From Lachnospiraceae bacterium (GTDB lineage: Bacteria; Bacillota; Clostridia; Lachnospirales; Lachnospiraceae), in the NCBI GenBank assembly GCA_017453865.1, contig JAFTEC010000029.1, positions 1 to 42,645 on the forward strand: DNA of 42,645 nt, given 5' to 3'. The translations under genes and the position numbers were made by a program. Of this stretch, positions 33,125 to 42,442 are shown piece after piece (the stretch's first letter is position 1; each line of letters begins with the position of its first letter). The notes beneath the pieces are model-generated. The model ran no database searches, was not told the origin of the DNA, and saw only the letters and a program-made list of their open reading frames with translations.

Positions 33125-33162
33125 TAGCAGACAAGGTATTTTCAAAAAGGAGGACACAAAAT

Positions 33163-33705
33163 ATGGCAAATAACCCTTACGCTGGAACAAAGACAGAGAA
33201 GAATCTTCAGGAAGCATTTGCGGGAGAATCACAGGCAAGAAATAAGTATACCTACTTTGCATCCGTAGCAAAGAAGGCAGGCTATGAACAGATCGCTGCA
33301 ATGTTCTTAAAGACCGCCGATAATGAGAAGGAGCATGCAAAGCTCTGGTTCAAGGAGCTCGGAATGCTGGGAACGGTTGAGGAGAACCTGGCTGCGGCAG
33401 CAGACGGAGAGAACTTCGAGTGGACCGATATGTACGAGCGCATGGCAAAGGAAGCCGAGGAAGAGGGCTTTACCGCACTGGCGGCAAAGTTCCGCGGCGT
33501 AGCAGCCATCGAGAAGATGCATGAGGAAAGATACAGGAAGCTCCTTCAGAATGTGGAAGCAAAGCAGGTATTCGAAAAGAGCGAGGTAAAGGTTTGGGAA
33601 TGCCGCAACTGCGGGCATATCGTTGTGGGAACAAAGGCTCCCGCTGCCTGCCCCGTATGTGCACATCCCCAGTCATTCTTCGAGGTTCATGAGGATAATT
33701 TCTGA
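33163..33705 (+). CDS. rbr: Rubrerythrin
   Basis: 180 residues from ATG 33163, which has AAAAAGGAGG 8 bases upstream; the longer GTG-started frame is not needed. An N-terminal diiron ferritin-like domain has the ExxR and ExxH blocks ([33 protein letters not shown]). A C-terminal rubredoxin-like domain has CRNCG and CPVC, the four cysteines that hold one iron. It reduces hydrogen peroxide in the cytoplasm of anaerobes. It stands alone with its own promoter between the ECF operon and metK. Confidence 0.97.
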   Translation: MANNPYAGTKTEKNLQEAFAGESQARNKYTYFASVAKKAGYEQIAAMFLKTADNEKEHAKLWFKELGMLGTVEENLAAAADGENFEWTDMYERMAKEAEEEGFTALAAKFRGVAAIEKMHEERYRKLLQNVEAKQVFEKSEVKVWECRNCGHIVVGTKAPAACPVCAHPQSFFEVHEDNF

Positions 33706-33734
33706 TTGACAGAAAAGCACTCTTAGAGTACATT
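33706..33734 (+). promoter_or_regulatory. metK promoter
   Basis: Perfect TTGACA (33706-33711) directly after the rubrerythrin stop, a 17-base spacer and TACATT (33729-33734). Transcription would start just ahead of the riboswitch. Confidence 0.6.
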
Positions 33735-33770
33735 AGTAGTCGAGAGTTCACAAATGAATATGATAATATT

Positions 33771-33876
33771 CTCTTATTAAGAGTGATGGAGATGCAAAGG
33801 ATCTGTGAAGTCACGACAACCTCCCGCGGTAACGGGAAGGTGCCACCCTTGAGCGAGTAATATCGAACAATGAGAG
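33771..33876 (+). promoter_or_regulatory. SAM-I (S-box) riboswitch aptamer upstream of metK
   Basis: P1 is CTCTTA (33771-33776) with TGAGAG (33871-33876). Inside are the S-box landmarks TTATTAAGAG, GATGGAGATG, the ACAACC core block and AAGGTGCCA, in the conserved order. It binds S-adenosylmethionine, the product of the gene it precedes, and high SAM should favour the terminator that follows. The GGAGGGA box of the consensus is altered to GGAGATG, a mild variant. Confidence 0.88.
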
Positions 33877-33892
33877 GATTTGATGAAAAGTC

Positions 33893-33921
33893 GAGTCCAC
33901 TCTGCAAAGGTGGACTCTTTT
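33893..33921 (+). terminator. Intrinsic terminator of the SAM riboswitch
   Basis: GAGTCCAC (33893-33900) pairs perfectly with GTGGACTC (33910-33917) across a nine-base loop and is followed by TTTT. It is the expression platform, about 40 bases before the metK ATG. Confidence 0.85.
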
Positions 33922-33958
33922 CTGCTAATGTCAATTTTTTAAGAAAAGGAGTGAAAAT

Positions 33959-35164
33959 ATGGAAAAAAGGTTATTTACTTCAGAATCGGTTACCGAAGGA
34001 CATCCCGACAAGGTGTGCGACGCCATATCGGATGCGATCCTTGACGAGTGCATGAGACAGGATCCAATGAGCCGTGTTGCCTGTGAGACCATGGCCTGCA
34101 CGGGCTTCGTGGTAGTCACCGGTGAGATCACCACAAAGGCCTATGTGGACATTCAGAAGACCGTCCGCGATACCGTCCGTGAGATCGGCTACACAAAGTC
34201 CGAGTACGGCTTTGATGCGGATACCTGCGCGGTGTTTACGGCAATAGACGAGCAGTCTGCGGATATAGCCATGGGTGTGGACAATGCCCTTGAGACCAAG
34301 GCGGATCTAAAGGCCCTGGAAAAGAATATGTCGGATGATGAGATCGGTGCCATCGGAGCCGGAGACCAGGGAATGATGTTCGGCTATGCTTCAAACGAGA
34401 CACCCGAGTATATGCCCTACCCCATCGACCTTGCCCATAAGCTCACTCTTCAGCTTACAAAGGTAAGGAAGGACGGAACCTTAAAATATCTCCGTCCCGA
34501 CGGAAAGTCACAGGTTTCGGTTGAATACGATGAGAACGGTAAGCCCTCGAGGCTTGAAGCCGTCGTTATCTCCACGCAGCATGATGATGATGTTACCCAG
34601 GAGCAGATACATAAGGACATCAAGAAGTATGTATTTGATCCCGTTGTTCCCTCGGGAATGATAGATGACAGGACTAAGATCTACATTAACCCTACCGGCC
34701 GATTTGTAATAGGCGGACCTCACGGTGACGCCGGCCTTACGGGAAGGAAGATCATAGTCGACACCTACGGCGGGTACGCGCGTCACGGCGGCGGTGCCTT
34801 CTCCGGAAAGGACTGCACGAAGGTTGACCGTTCCGCAGCCTATGCCGCAAGGTATGTGGCAAAGAACATTGTGGCAGCGGGACTTGCGGACCAGGTTGAG
34901 ATACAGCTTTCATATGCCATCGGTGTTGCGGAGCCCACATCGGTACAGGCCGATACCTTCGGCACCGGAAAGGTGAGCGACGAGGAGCTTACGAAGATAA
35001 TCCGCGAGAACTTCGACCTTCGCCCCGCCGGCATCATAAAGATGCTGGATCTCCGCCGTCCTATCTATAAGCAGACCGCAGCCTACGGTCACTTCGGAAG
35101 GACCGATGTGGATCTTCCCTGGGAGAAGGTGGACAAGGCTGATGCGTTGAAGAAATACCTTTAA
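33959..35164 (+). CDS. metK: S-adenosylmethionine synthetase
   Basis: Makes S-adenosylmethionine from methionine and ATP. The 401 residues are close to the family length. Motifs include [12 protein letters not shown] (substrate and metal site), [12 protein letters not shown] (hexapeptide region), [18 protein letters not shown] and [18 protein letters not shown] (P-loop). AAAAGGAG lies 7 bases before ATG. Expression is controlled by the S-box leader. It is single-gene, since a repeat element separates it from dnaE. Confidence 0.98.
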   Translation: MEKRLFTSESVTEGHPDKVCDAISDAILDECMRQDPMSRVACETMACTGFVVVTGEITTKAYVDIQKTVRDTVREIGYTKSEYGFDADTCAVFTAIDEQSADIAMGVDNALETKADLKALEKNMSDDEIGAIGAGDQGMMFGYASNETPEYMPYPIDLAHKLTLQLTKVRKDGTLKYLRPDGKSQVSVEYDENGKPSRLEAVVISTQHDDDVTQEQIHKDIKKYVFDPVVPSGMIDDRTKIYINPTGRFVIGGPHGDAGLTGRKIIVDTYGGYARHGGGAFSGKDCTKVDRSAAYAARYVAKNIVAAGLADQVEIQLSYAIGVAEPTSVQADTFGTGKVSDEELTKIIRENFDLRPAGIIKMLDLRRPIYKQTAAYGHFGRTDVDLPWEKVDKADALKKYL

Positions 35165-35174
35165 GAAAGCTGAT

Positions 35175-35265
35175 GTCATCCTGAGCGTCAGCAACGCATA
35201 TCTCACATCAAAGATGTGAGATGCCGCCCCGGCGAGGGGTTGCGAAGCAACAGTAAGGATCTTTT
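35175..35265 (+). repeat. Multi-hairpin intergenic element, copy B, before dnaE
   Basis: Outer arms ATCCT (35178-35182) and AGGAT (35256-35260) enclose four possible hairpins: GCGT/ACGC (35185-35197), a perfect ten-pair ATCTCACATC/GATGTGAGAT with AAA loop (35200-35222), CCCC/GGGG (35227-35239) and GTTGC/GCAAC (35239-35251). It shares CCTGAGCG and AAGGATCTTTT with copies A and C. Its last part, AAGGA, is at the right distance to act as the dnaE ribosome site. Confidence 0.6.
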
Positions 35266-35267
35266 AT

Positions 35268-38200
35268 ATGAGTTTTGTTCATTTACATACACATACGGAA
35301 TACTCCTTACTGGACGGTTCCAATAAGATAAAAGAATATGTGGCGAGGGTAAAGGAACTCGGGATGAACGCAGCCGCCATCACTGACCACGGGGTCATGT
35401 TCGGCGTGATAGAATTTTATAATGCCTGCAGAGATGCAAACATAAATCCGGTGCTGGGGTGCGAGATCTATGTCTCCCCCGGCTCCAGATTTGATAAGGA
35501 AGCCGGTATGAATGAGGACAGGTACCACCATCTGGTGCTGCTTGCCGAAAACAATACCGGCTACCATAATCTTATGAAGATAGTATCCGTGGGACATACC
35601 GAGGGTCATTATTATAAGCCCAGAGTGGATATGGAGACTCTGGAAAGATACCACGAGGGACTTATCTGTCTTTCCGCCTGTCTTGCGGGGGAGATCCCAA
35701 AGAACATAATAAGGGGGCTTATCGGGGAAGCCGAAAAGGCCGCGCTGAAATACCGGAATATCTTCGGCAGGGACAATTTCTTTCTGGAGCTGCAGGATCA
35801 CGGGATCAGGGAGCAGCAGCTGGTGGATCAGACCCTGATATCCATGTCAAAGAAGCTTGATATTCCGCTTGTCTGCACAAATGACTGTCATTATACCAAT
35901 GCCGCCGATGCGGAGCCCCACGACATACTGCTCTGCCTGCAGACCGGAAAGAAGCTTAGTGACACCGACCGCTTAAGATACGAGGGCGGACAGTATTATG
36001 TGAAATCCGAGGAGGAAATGCGGGCCCTCTTTTCCTATATCCCGGAGGCCTTGGAAAACACCCAGAGGATAGCCGACAGATGTCAGGTGGACATAGAGTT
36101 TCACAGGACGAAGCTGCCGCATTTCGCATATCCGGAGGAATTTCCGGATTCCTACGCATATCTTAAATTTCTTTGTGACAGGGGATTCAAGGAGCGTTAT
36201 CCCGATGATGACGGAAGCCTTTATAAAAGGATGGAGTATGAGCTTTCCGTCATACAGACCATGGGATTCGTGGACTACTTCCTGATAGTCTGGGACTATA
36301 TTAATTTCGCAAAGGAGCATGGCATCTCAGTCGGACCCGGGCGCGGTTCGGCTGCCGGGAGCCTGGTTTCCTATGCACTGAAGATAACGGATATCGATCC
36401 CGTTAAATATGATCTTCTTTTCGAGAGGTTCCTAAATCCCGAAAGAGTGTCAATGCCTGATATAGACGTGGATTTTGCCTTTGAAAAGAGGCAGGAGGTT
36501 ATTGACTATGTGGTCGAAAAGTACGGCAGGAAGAACTGTGTACAGATAGTCACCTTTATTACCCTTGCCGCCAAGGGAGTGATAAGGGACGTATCCCGCG
36601 TGATGGACCTTCCCTACGCCTTCGGGGACAATCTTTCAAAGATGATCCCCAACGAACTGAATATCACCCTGAAAAGGGCCATGGAGGAGAATAACGATCT
36701 ACGGAAGCTCTATGAGGCGGATGAGGATGTAAAGCGTGTCATAGACATGAGCATGAAGCTGGAGGGGCTTCCGAGAAATTCGTCGATCCATGCCGCAGGC
36801 ATACTGATAACTCCTGAGGAAGCGGATAATTATGTGCCTCTGTACAGGGGCCAGAACGGCGAGATAACCACCCAGTTCGTGATGACCACTCTTGAAGAGC
36901 TGGGGCTTCTGAAGATGGACTTTCTGGGACTTCGTACCCTTTCCGTCATCCAGAATGCGGTAAGGTTCATTAATGAGAGACAGGGGATAAGTCTGGATAT
37001 CGATAAGATTGATTATGATGATCCTGAAACCCTTAAGTTTATCTCCACAGGAGAAACGGACGGCGTTTTCCAGCTGGAATCCGCCGGGATGCAGCGCTTC
37101 ATGAAAGAGCTTTCACCGGAAAAGCTGGAGGACATAATAGCCGGTATAGCACTTTACAGACCGGGACCTATGGACTTTATCCCACGTTATATAGAGGGAA
37201 AGAAGAACCGGGATAAGGTCAGCTATCTCTGCCCGGAGCCGGAGCCCATACTTAAGCCTACTTACGGCTGCATAGTCTACCAGGAGCAGGTTATGCAGAT
37301 ATTCAGGGATCTGGCGGGATATTCCCTGGGAGCCGCGGATATCATACGTCGTGCCATGAGTAAGAAAAAGCAGAAGGATATCGATGCGAACCGGGATATC
37401 TTTGTGTACGGCGGAGAAACAAGGGTTCGGGATACGGTGCAGAAGATACCGGGCTGTGTGGCAAACGGCATCAGGGAAGAAGCGGCTCTTGAAATCTACG
37501 CGAGTATGAATGATTTTGCCAAGTACGCCTTCAATAAATCCCATGCGGCCTGCTATGCATATGTGACCATGCAGACAGCATATCTTAAATGCCATTATCC
37601 CGTTGAATTTATGGCGAGTCTTATGACAAGCGTGCTTGACAACATCGTGAAGCTTGCCGGGTATATGATGTCCGCAAGGAGCATGGGCATAAAGATACTT
37701 CCACCGGATATTAACCTCGCGGTTTCCGGCTTTTCTCCCGCAGGGGATTCGGAGATCCGTTACGGGCTTTCCGCCATAAAGTCCGTGGGGGTTCCTGTCA
37801 TAAAGGCTGTGGAAAACGAGAGGGAATGTAACGGGGATTTTACCTCCTTTACGGATTTTATAAACCGAATGGCCGGGAACGAGATCAATAAGCGGACGGT
37901 TGAAGCCTTTATCAAGGCCGGAGTATTCGACTCCTTTAACGGAAACCGGCGTCAGTATATGGAGGTATACGAGTCCATGCTGGACAACGCCGTAAGGGCA
38001 AAGAAAGACAGCATAGCAGGACAGATGTCCATATTTGATATTCTGGATAAGGAGGAGGGGGCTCCGTCAGGTGGGGACGTTCTCCCCGATGTGGAGGAAT
38101 ATCCCGAGGAAGCCAAGCTTCTCTTTGAAAAGGAGGTCCTGGGGATCTATCTCACGGGACATCCTCTGTCGGAATACACGAAGCTCATAAAAAAGCATGC

Positions 38201-38744
38201 GGACGCTTCGAGCACGGATTTTCTCCTGAATCCAGAGACCAATGCCATAGGGATCAGAGAGGGGAAAAGGGTCACCATAGGAGGAATGATCTCCTCTGTG
38301 AGACGGAGGCAGACAAAAAAGGGTGATACCATGGCGGTCCTTACCTTAGAGGATATGCTTGGAGTTGTTGAGTGTATAGCCTGGCCAAGGATATACGCGG
38401 AGTACGGAAGCCTTCTTACAGAGGATTCAAAGGTGTTCCTTACGGGCAGGGTCAAGGCCGATGATGAAAAGGACGGTCAGCTTATGATAGATGAAGTCAT
38501 TGCCTTTGACAAGATCGGGGGTACCCTGTACATACGCTTCAAGGATCTTGATTCCTATAAGGAAAAAACCGCAGAGCTCGAAAAGGCTCTTTCAGCCTCA
38601 CAGGGACGTGACAGGGTGGTGGTCTATCTCGATAAGGAGAAAAAGCAGAAGGCTTATCCCCCTTCGCAAAACGTCAGAGCCGATGATATCCTGATCTCAT
38701 CGCTGAAATCACTGTTCGGAGACGAAAATATTAAGCTTGTGTAG
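35268..38744 (+). CDS. dnaE: DNA polymerase III alpha subunit, DnaE type
   Basis: 1158 residues, normal for DnaE. The PHP domain starts HLHTHTEYSLLDG (5-17) with its metal-binding histidines preserved. The polymerase core has GPGRGSAAGSLVSY and the catalytic D400 and D402 in PDIDVDF; later come SIHAAGI and NKSHAACYAYVTMQTAYLKCHYP. The helix-hairpin-helix and an OB fold (about 1005-1085, TIGGMISSVRRRQTKKGD) complete it. It is the DnaE replicase or lagging-strand polymerase; Clostridia also carry PolC, not present here. The only start with a reasonable ribosome site is ATG 35268, with AAGGA provided by the preceding repeat element. Confidence 0.96.
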   Translation: MSFVHLHTHTEYSLLDGSNKIKEYVARVKELGMNAAAITDHGVMFGVIEFYNACRDANINPVLGCEIYVSPGSRFDKEAGMNEDRYHHLVLLAENNTGYHNLMKIVSVGHTEGHYYKPRVDMETLERYHEGLICLSACLAGEIPKNIIRGLIGEAEKAALKYRNIFGRDNFFLELQDHGIREQQLVDQTLISMSKKLDIPLVCTNDCHYTNAADAEPHDILLCLQTGKKLSDTDRLRYEGGQYYVKSEEEMRALFSYIPEALENTQRIADRCQVDIEFHRTKLPHFAYPEEFPDSYAYLKFLCDRGFKERYPDDDGSLYKRMEYELSVIQTMGFVDYFLIVWDYINFAKEHGISVGPGRGSAAGSLVSYALKITDIDPVKYDLLFERFLNPERVSMPDIDVDFAFEKRQEVIDYVVEKYGRKNCVQIVTFITLAAKGVIRDVSRVMDLPYAFGDNLSKMIPNELNITLKRAMEENNDLRKLYEADEDVKRVIDMSMKLEGLPRNSSIHAAGILITPEEADNYVPLYRGQNGEITTQFVMTTLEELGLLKMDFLGLRTLSVIQNAVRFINERQGISLDIDKIDYDDPETLKFISTGETDGVFQLESAGMQRFMKELSPEKLEDIIAGIALYRPGPMDFIPRYIEGKKNRDKVSYLCPEPEPILKPTYGCIVYQEQVMQIFRDLAGYSLGAADIIRRAMSKKKQKDIDANRDIFVYGGETRVRDTVQKIPGCVANGIREEAALEIYASMNDFAKYAFNKSHAACYAYVTMQTAYLKCHYPVEFMASLMTSVLDNIVKLAGYMMSARSMGIKILPPDINLAVSGFSPAGDSEIRYGLSAIKSVGVPVIKAVENERECNGDFTSFTDFINRMAGNEINKRTVEAFIKAGVFDSFNGNRRQYMEVYESMLDNAVRAKKDSIAGQMSIFDILDKEEGAPSGGDVLPDVEEYPEEAKLLFEKEVLGIYLTGHPLSEYTKLIKKHADASSTDFLLNPETNAIGIREGKRVTIGGMISSVRRRQTKKGDTMAVLTLEDMLGVVECIAWPRIYAEYGSLLTEDSKVFLTGRVKADDEKDGQLMIDEVIAFDKIGGTLYIRFKDLDSYKEKTAELEKALSASQGRDRVVVYLDKEKKQKAYPPSQNVRADDILISSLKSLFGDENIKLV

Positions 38745-38758
38745 CAAAGGAAGCAGAG

Positions 38759-38783
38759 GAGCGAAGCGACGAAGGATCTTTTT
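38759..38783 (+). repeat. Short intergenic element, copy C, after dnaE
   Basis: GAGCGAAGCGACGAAGGATC followed by TTTTT shares the GAGCG and AAGGATCTTT parts with copies A and B but lacks the left ATCCT arm. The T-run could let it help end dnaE transcription, though no strong stem precedes it. Confidence 0.45.
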
Positions 38784-38807
38784 AAGACCATCATTCACTC
38801 AAAAAAC

Positions 38808-38836
38808 TTGAAAAATAACGGTACATTTAATATAAT
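38808..38836 (+). promoter_or_regulatory. Strong promoter for pfkA operon
   Basis: TTGAAA (38808-38813), 17 bases, then perfect TATAAT (38831-38836). The leader to pfkA is only about 25 bases. Confidence 0.8.
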
Positions 38837-38862
38837 TAGCTGGATTTTGCAGGAGGAGAAAA

Positions 38863-39846
38863 ATGGCTAAAGCAAAGAAAGCAATACAGACCATTGCGGT
38901 ACTTACCAGCGGCGGAGATGCACCGGGAATGAATGCGGCCATCAGAGCCGTTGCCAGAAAGGCAATAAAGAACGGCCTTAAGGTTATGGGAATAGATAAG
39001 GGTTATCAGGGTCTTCTTAACGGAGAGATCAGGGAGCTCAGCGCGAAGGATGTGTCGGATACCATACAGAGGGGCGGAACCATCTTAAAGACCGCCAGAT
39101 CCGAAGAATTCGCAACACCTGAGGGCAAGGCAAAGGGTGCAAAGATATTAAGGGAGCACGGTATAGATGCAGTCGTAGTCATCGGCGGTGACGGTTCCTA
39201 TAAGGGAGCTCTCGGACTGTCACATGAGGGAATAGGAGTGATCGGCATACCCGGAACCATAGATCTGGATATTGCCTGCACGGACTACACCATCGGCTTT
39301 GATACTGCCATAAATACCGCTATGGATGCCATAGATAAGGTCAGGGATACCTCCTCTTCCCATGAGAGGTGCTCGATAATCGAGGTCATGGGAAGGCACG
39401 CGGGCTACATAGCCCTCTGGTGCGGGGTTGCAAGCGGTGCTGAGGAGATACTCCTTCCGGAGAAATACGACTTTGACGAACAGAAGATAATAAACCATAT
39501 AGTTGAGACCAGGAAGCTTGGAAAGACCCATTTCCTTATAGTAAATGCCGAAGGAGTCGGACACTCGGTTTCGATGGCGAGACGTATCGAAGCGGCCACG
39601 GGTATGGAGACCAGGGCTACGATCCTGGGATACATGCAGAGAGGCGGATCTCCCACCTGTAAGGACAGGTTCTACGCATCCATTATGGGCGCGATGGCTG
39701 CTGATCTCCTGAAGCAGGGTATCATCAACAGGGTGATAGGACATAAGGACGGAGAGTTCAAGGATTTCGACATAGACGAGGCACTGGCAATGAAGAAAGA
39801 GATCCAGGAATACTATGTGGAAATAGCAGGAGCTCTGGCACGCTGA
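38863..39846 (+). CDS. pfkA: ATP-dependent 6-phosphofructokinase
   Basis: 327 residues. It catalyses phosphorylation of fructose 6-phosphate in glycolysis. It has TSGGDAPGMNA (15-25), GGDGS (108-112, glycine pattern of ATP-using enzymes), the active-site PGTIDLD (130-136), MGRHAGYIAL and GYMQRGGSPTCKDRF. The usual PGTIDND has Leu135 in place of Asn, while both catalytic aspartates (D134, D136) remain. AGGAGG is 5 bases before ATG. It heads a run with an RNA methyltransferase, argF and birA. Confidence 0.95.
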   Translation: MAKAKKAIQTIAVLTSGGDAPGMNAAIRAVARKAIKNGLKVMGIDKGYQGLLNGEIRELSAKDVSDTIQRGGTILKTARSEEFATPEGKAKGAKILREHGIDAVVVIGGDGSYKGALGLSHEGIGVIGIPGTIDLDIACTDYTIGFDTAINTAMDAIDKVRDTSSSHERCSIIEVMGRHAGYIALWCGVASGAEEILLPEKYDFDEQKIINHIVETRKLGKTHFLIVNAEGVGHSVSMARRIEAATGMETRATILGYMQRGGSPTCKDRFYASIMGAMAADLLKQGIINRVIGHKDGEFKDFDIDEALAMKKEIQEYYVEIAGALAR

Positions 39847-39848
39847 AA

Positions 39849-40601
39849 TTGATAAGCTCATATTCAAATCCGAAACTAAAAAACGTGCGGGAGCTTATGG
39901 AACGCTCACGGGCGAGGAAAAAAGCGGGTGCTTTCGTTATCGAGGGCATCCGCATGTTTAATGAAACACCGGAAAGCCTCCTCAAAGAAGTTTACATAAG
40001 TCAATCATTTCATGAGAGTAATCCCGGCATTTCCGGCGAGCTGGTTTCGGATGAGGTTTTTAAGAGGCTGTCAGATACGAAGACTCCCCAGGGTATATTG
40101 GCTGTGGTAAGGAATCCCGAGCATGACATTGAAGAAGCAGTGTCTGGGGAACGCGGACTATTTCTTCTGTTGGAGGGCATACAGGATCCCGGAAATCTGG
40201 GAACCATGATCAGAACCGGAGAAGCTGCCGGAGTGAAGGCCGTGATAATGGATCACGACACGGCGGATATATATTCACCAAAGGTGGTGAGAGCTACCAT
40301 GGGCTCGATCTACCGGATGCCCTTCTTATGCACAGAGGATCTTTTTGAAACTGTGAGGGAGCTTAAGAAAAAGGGTGTGTACGTTTATGCGGCAGATCCG
40401 GCGGGGCAGAGCTATTTTCATGAGACCGACTATGCAGAAAAAAGCGCTGTCCTTATCGGAAATGAGGGCAGGGGACTTAGCCGGGAGGTGCTGGCTCTCG
40501 CGGATAAGGGCTTAAGGATCCCCATGGAGGGACAGACTGAATCCCTTAACGCGGCCGTTGCGGCAGCACTTATCATGTATGATTACAGGAACAGATCGTG
40601 A
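39849..40601 (+). CDS. TrmH/SpoU family RNA 2'-O-methyltransferase
   Basis: 250 residues. It uses SAM to methylate a ribose 2'-OH in rRNA or tRNA. An N-terminal substrate-binding part (about 1-95) with SNPKLKNVRELMERSRARKKAGAF is followed by the SPOUT knot. Motif 1 is LEGIQDPGNLGTMIRT, then VVRATMGS, motif 2 LIGNEGRGLS and motif 3 TESLNAAVAAALIMYD. TTG 39849 is the start, two bases after the pfkA stop and without a close Shine-Dalgarno, so coupling to pfkA is likely. The exact RNA position is unknown. Confidence 0.92.
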   Translation: MISSYSNPKLKNVRELMERSRARKKAGAFVIEGIRMFNETPESLLKEVYISQSFHESNPGISGELVSDEVFKRLSDTKTPQGILAVVRNPEHDIEEAVSGERGLFLLLEGIQDPGNLGTMIRTGEAAGVKAVIMDHDTADIYSPKVVRATMGSIYRMPFLCTEDLFETVRELKKKGVYVYAADPAGQSYFHETDYAEKSAVLIGNEGRGLSREVLALADKGLRIPMEGQTESLNAAVAAALIMYDYRNRS

Positions 40602-40619
40602 TCCGGAAAAGAGGTTTAT

Positions 40620-41618
40620 ATGTCAGAACTGAAGGGCAGGAATTTTTTAACGCTTATGGATTTTACGCCGGATGAGATAAGGCATTTTCTGGATCTCGCC
40701 GCAAAATTCAAGGGCTTGAAAAAAGAGGGGAAGGTGCATGACGGATTAAGGGGAAAGAACATCGCCCTTATTTTCGAAAAGACCAGTACCAGGACAAGAT
40801 GTGCTTTTGAGGTGGCAGCCCATGACCTCGGTATGCAGAGTACCTACCTCGATAATTCCGGATCCCAGCTCGGGAAAAAGGAGAGTGTGGAGGATACTGC
40901 CTCTGTTCTCGGAAGGATGTTTGACGGGATAGAATACAGAGGCTTCGGGCAGAAGAGAGTGGAAAAGATAGCGGAGTATTCAGGTGTTCCAACCTGGAAC
41001 GGCCTTACGGATGAGTACCATCCGACGCAGATCCTCGCAGATATGCTGACCATCAGAGAGCATCTGAAGGATGAAAAGGGAAAGAAGCTTGTTTATATGG
41101 GAGATGCCCGTTTTAATATGGGAAATTCCCTTATGATAGGTTGTTCGAAGCTGGGACTTCACTTCGTGGCCTGTGCACCGTCAAAGTACTTTCCCAATAA
41201 GGAGCTCACGGATAAATGCAGGAAGTATGCGGAGGAAAACGGAGGAAGCATCACACATACAGAGGATATTTCCGCTGCCTTGAAGGATGCGGATGTGATA
41301 TATACAGATGTCTGGGTTTCAATGGGTGAGCCGGTGGAGGTCTGGGAGGAGAGGATCAAAGACCTTTCACCCTATAAGGTAACCATGGACAAGATGAAGG
41401 CTGCGAAGGATACAGCGATCTTCATGCACTGTCTTCCTGCCTACCATGACCACGAGACCGAGATCGGCAGGGAAATGGGAGAAAAATTCGGCCTTCAGGA
41501 TATGGAGGTCACCGATGAGGTCTTTTCAAAATACAGAACGGTACTTTTTGACGAGGCGGAAAACCGTATGCATACCATAAAGGCAGTAATGGCCGCGACC
41601 CTGGGATATGAAGGATAG
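40620..41618 (+). CDS. argF: Ornithine carbamoyltransferase
   Basis: 332 residues. It joins ornithine and carbamoyl phosphate to citrulline in arginine synthesis or, in reverse, in the arginine deiminase pathway. The carbamoyl phosphate site STRTR is at 56-60. HPTQILADM and FMHCLPAYHD, with the ornithine-binding cysteine, are intact. AAGAGG precedes ATG by about 5 bases. No other arginine gene or ARG-box was seen nearby, so anabolic or catabolic use cannot be decided (argF or arcB). Confidence 0.95.
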   Translation: MSELKGRNFLTLMDFTPDEIRHFLDLAAKFKGLKKEGKVHDGLRGKNIALIFEKTSTRTRCAFEVAAHDLGMQSTYLDNSGSQLGKKESVEDTASVLGRMFDGIEYRGFGQKRVEKIAEYSGVPTWNGLTDEYHPTQILADMLTIREHLKDEKGKKLVYMGDARFNMGNSLMIGCSKLGLHFVACAPSKYFPNKELTDKCRKYAEENGGSITHTEDISAALKDADVIYTDVWVSMGEPVEVWEERIKDLSPYKVTMDKMKAAKDTAIFMHCLPAYHDHETEIGREMGEKFGLQDMEVTDEVFSKYRTVLFDEAENRMHTIKAVMAATLGYEG

Positions 41619-41623
41619 AAGGG

Positions 41624-42442
41624 ATGTCCGTAGATCTTTCGTTCAATGCGGAAAGCATACACTCATTTTTAAGAACAGGCTGGCTCGGAAGGAACGGAAA
41701 GCTTGTATTCTTTAAGGAGATCGGATCCACCAATGACGAGGCCGCGATACGGGCAGGAAACGGTGCAGAGGAGGGACTGGTCCTTGTAGCCGACCTGCAG
41801 AATGCCGGAAAGGGAAGACGCGGAAGAGTATGGAAGGGTGAAGCCGGGTTAAATACCGCTATGAGCTGCCTTTTGAGACCGGATATAGATCCTGATCCGG
41901 CCTCTGCCGTAACGCTTATCATGGCGCTTTCGTGCAGGCAGGCTATCAGGAAAGTAACCGGACTGGAAGCACTTATAAAGTGGCCGAATGACATAGTGGC
42001 TAATGGGAAAAAGCTCGTCGGTATTCTTACGGAAATGGCTGTAAAGGACGGAAGGATCGATTATATCGTGGTTGGCACCGGGATAAACATCAATCAGAGT
42101 GTTTTTCCGGAGGAGATAGCCGGAACGGCAAGCTCTCTTTTCCTTGAAACCGGAGAGAGGGTATCCAGAGCGGAGCTGACCGCAGAGTGCGTTAACTGCT
42201 TTGAAGCTTATTATGACATATTCAGGAGAACAGGAAGCCTCGGGGATATGCAGGATGAATATAATGCGGTCTGTGTAAATAACGGACGGCAGGTAAGGGT
42301 ACTTGACCCCCTTGGAAGCTTCGATGGTGAAGCACAGGGCATAAACGAAAGAGGAAGCCTGCTGGTCAGGATCCCCGATGGTACCGTAAAGGAAGTCTAC
42401 GCCGGAGAGGTCAGCGTAAGAGGGGTTTACGGGTACACGTGA
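41624..42442 (+). CDS. birA: Biotin-[acetyl-CoA-carboxylase] ligase, short form
   Basis: 272 residues. It makes biotinyl-AMP and biotinylates carrier proteins. The N-terminal region has EIGSTNDEA. The biotin-binding loop is KGRRGRVWKGEAG, and the catalytic IKWPNDIVANGKKLVGIL is intact. The C-terminal SH3-like domain is present (GRQVRVLDPLGSFDGEAQGI). The N-terminal DNA-binding HTH of bifunctional BirA is missing, so this is a class I ligase without repressor function. ATG lies 5 bases after argF, with AAGGA 8 bases upstream. Confidence 0.93.
   Translation: MSVDLSFNAESIHSFLRTGWLGRNGKLVFFKEIGSTNDEAAIRAGNGAEEGLVLVADLQNAGKGRRGRVWKGEAGLNTAMSCLLRPDIDPDPASAVTLIMALSCRQAIRKVTGLEALIKWPNDIVANGKKLVGILTEMAVKDGRIDYIVVGTGININQSVFPEEIAGTASSLFLETGERVSRAELTAECVNCFEAYYDIFRRTGSLGDMQDEYNAVCVNNGRQVRVLDPLGSFDGEAQGINERGSLLVRIPDGTVKEVYAGEVSVRGVYGYT

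Noticed and set aside
33115-33162. Extended N-terminus of rubrerythrin from GTG 33115
   Set aside because: It overlaps the predicted -10 region, and ATG 33163 has an excellent ribosome site and the usual N-terminus.
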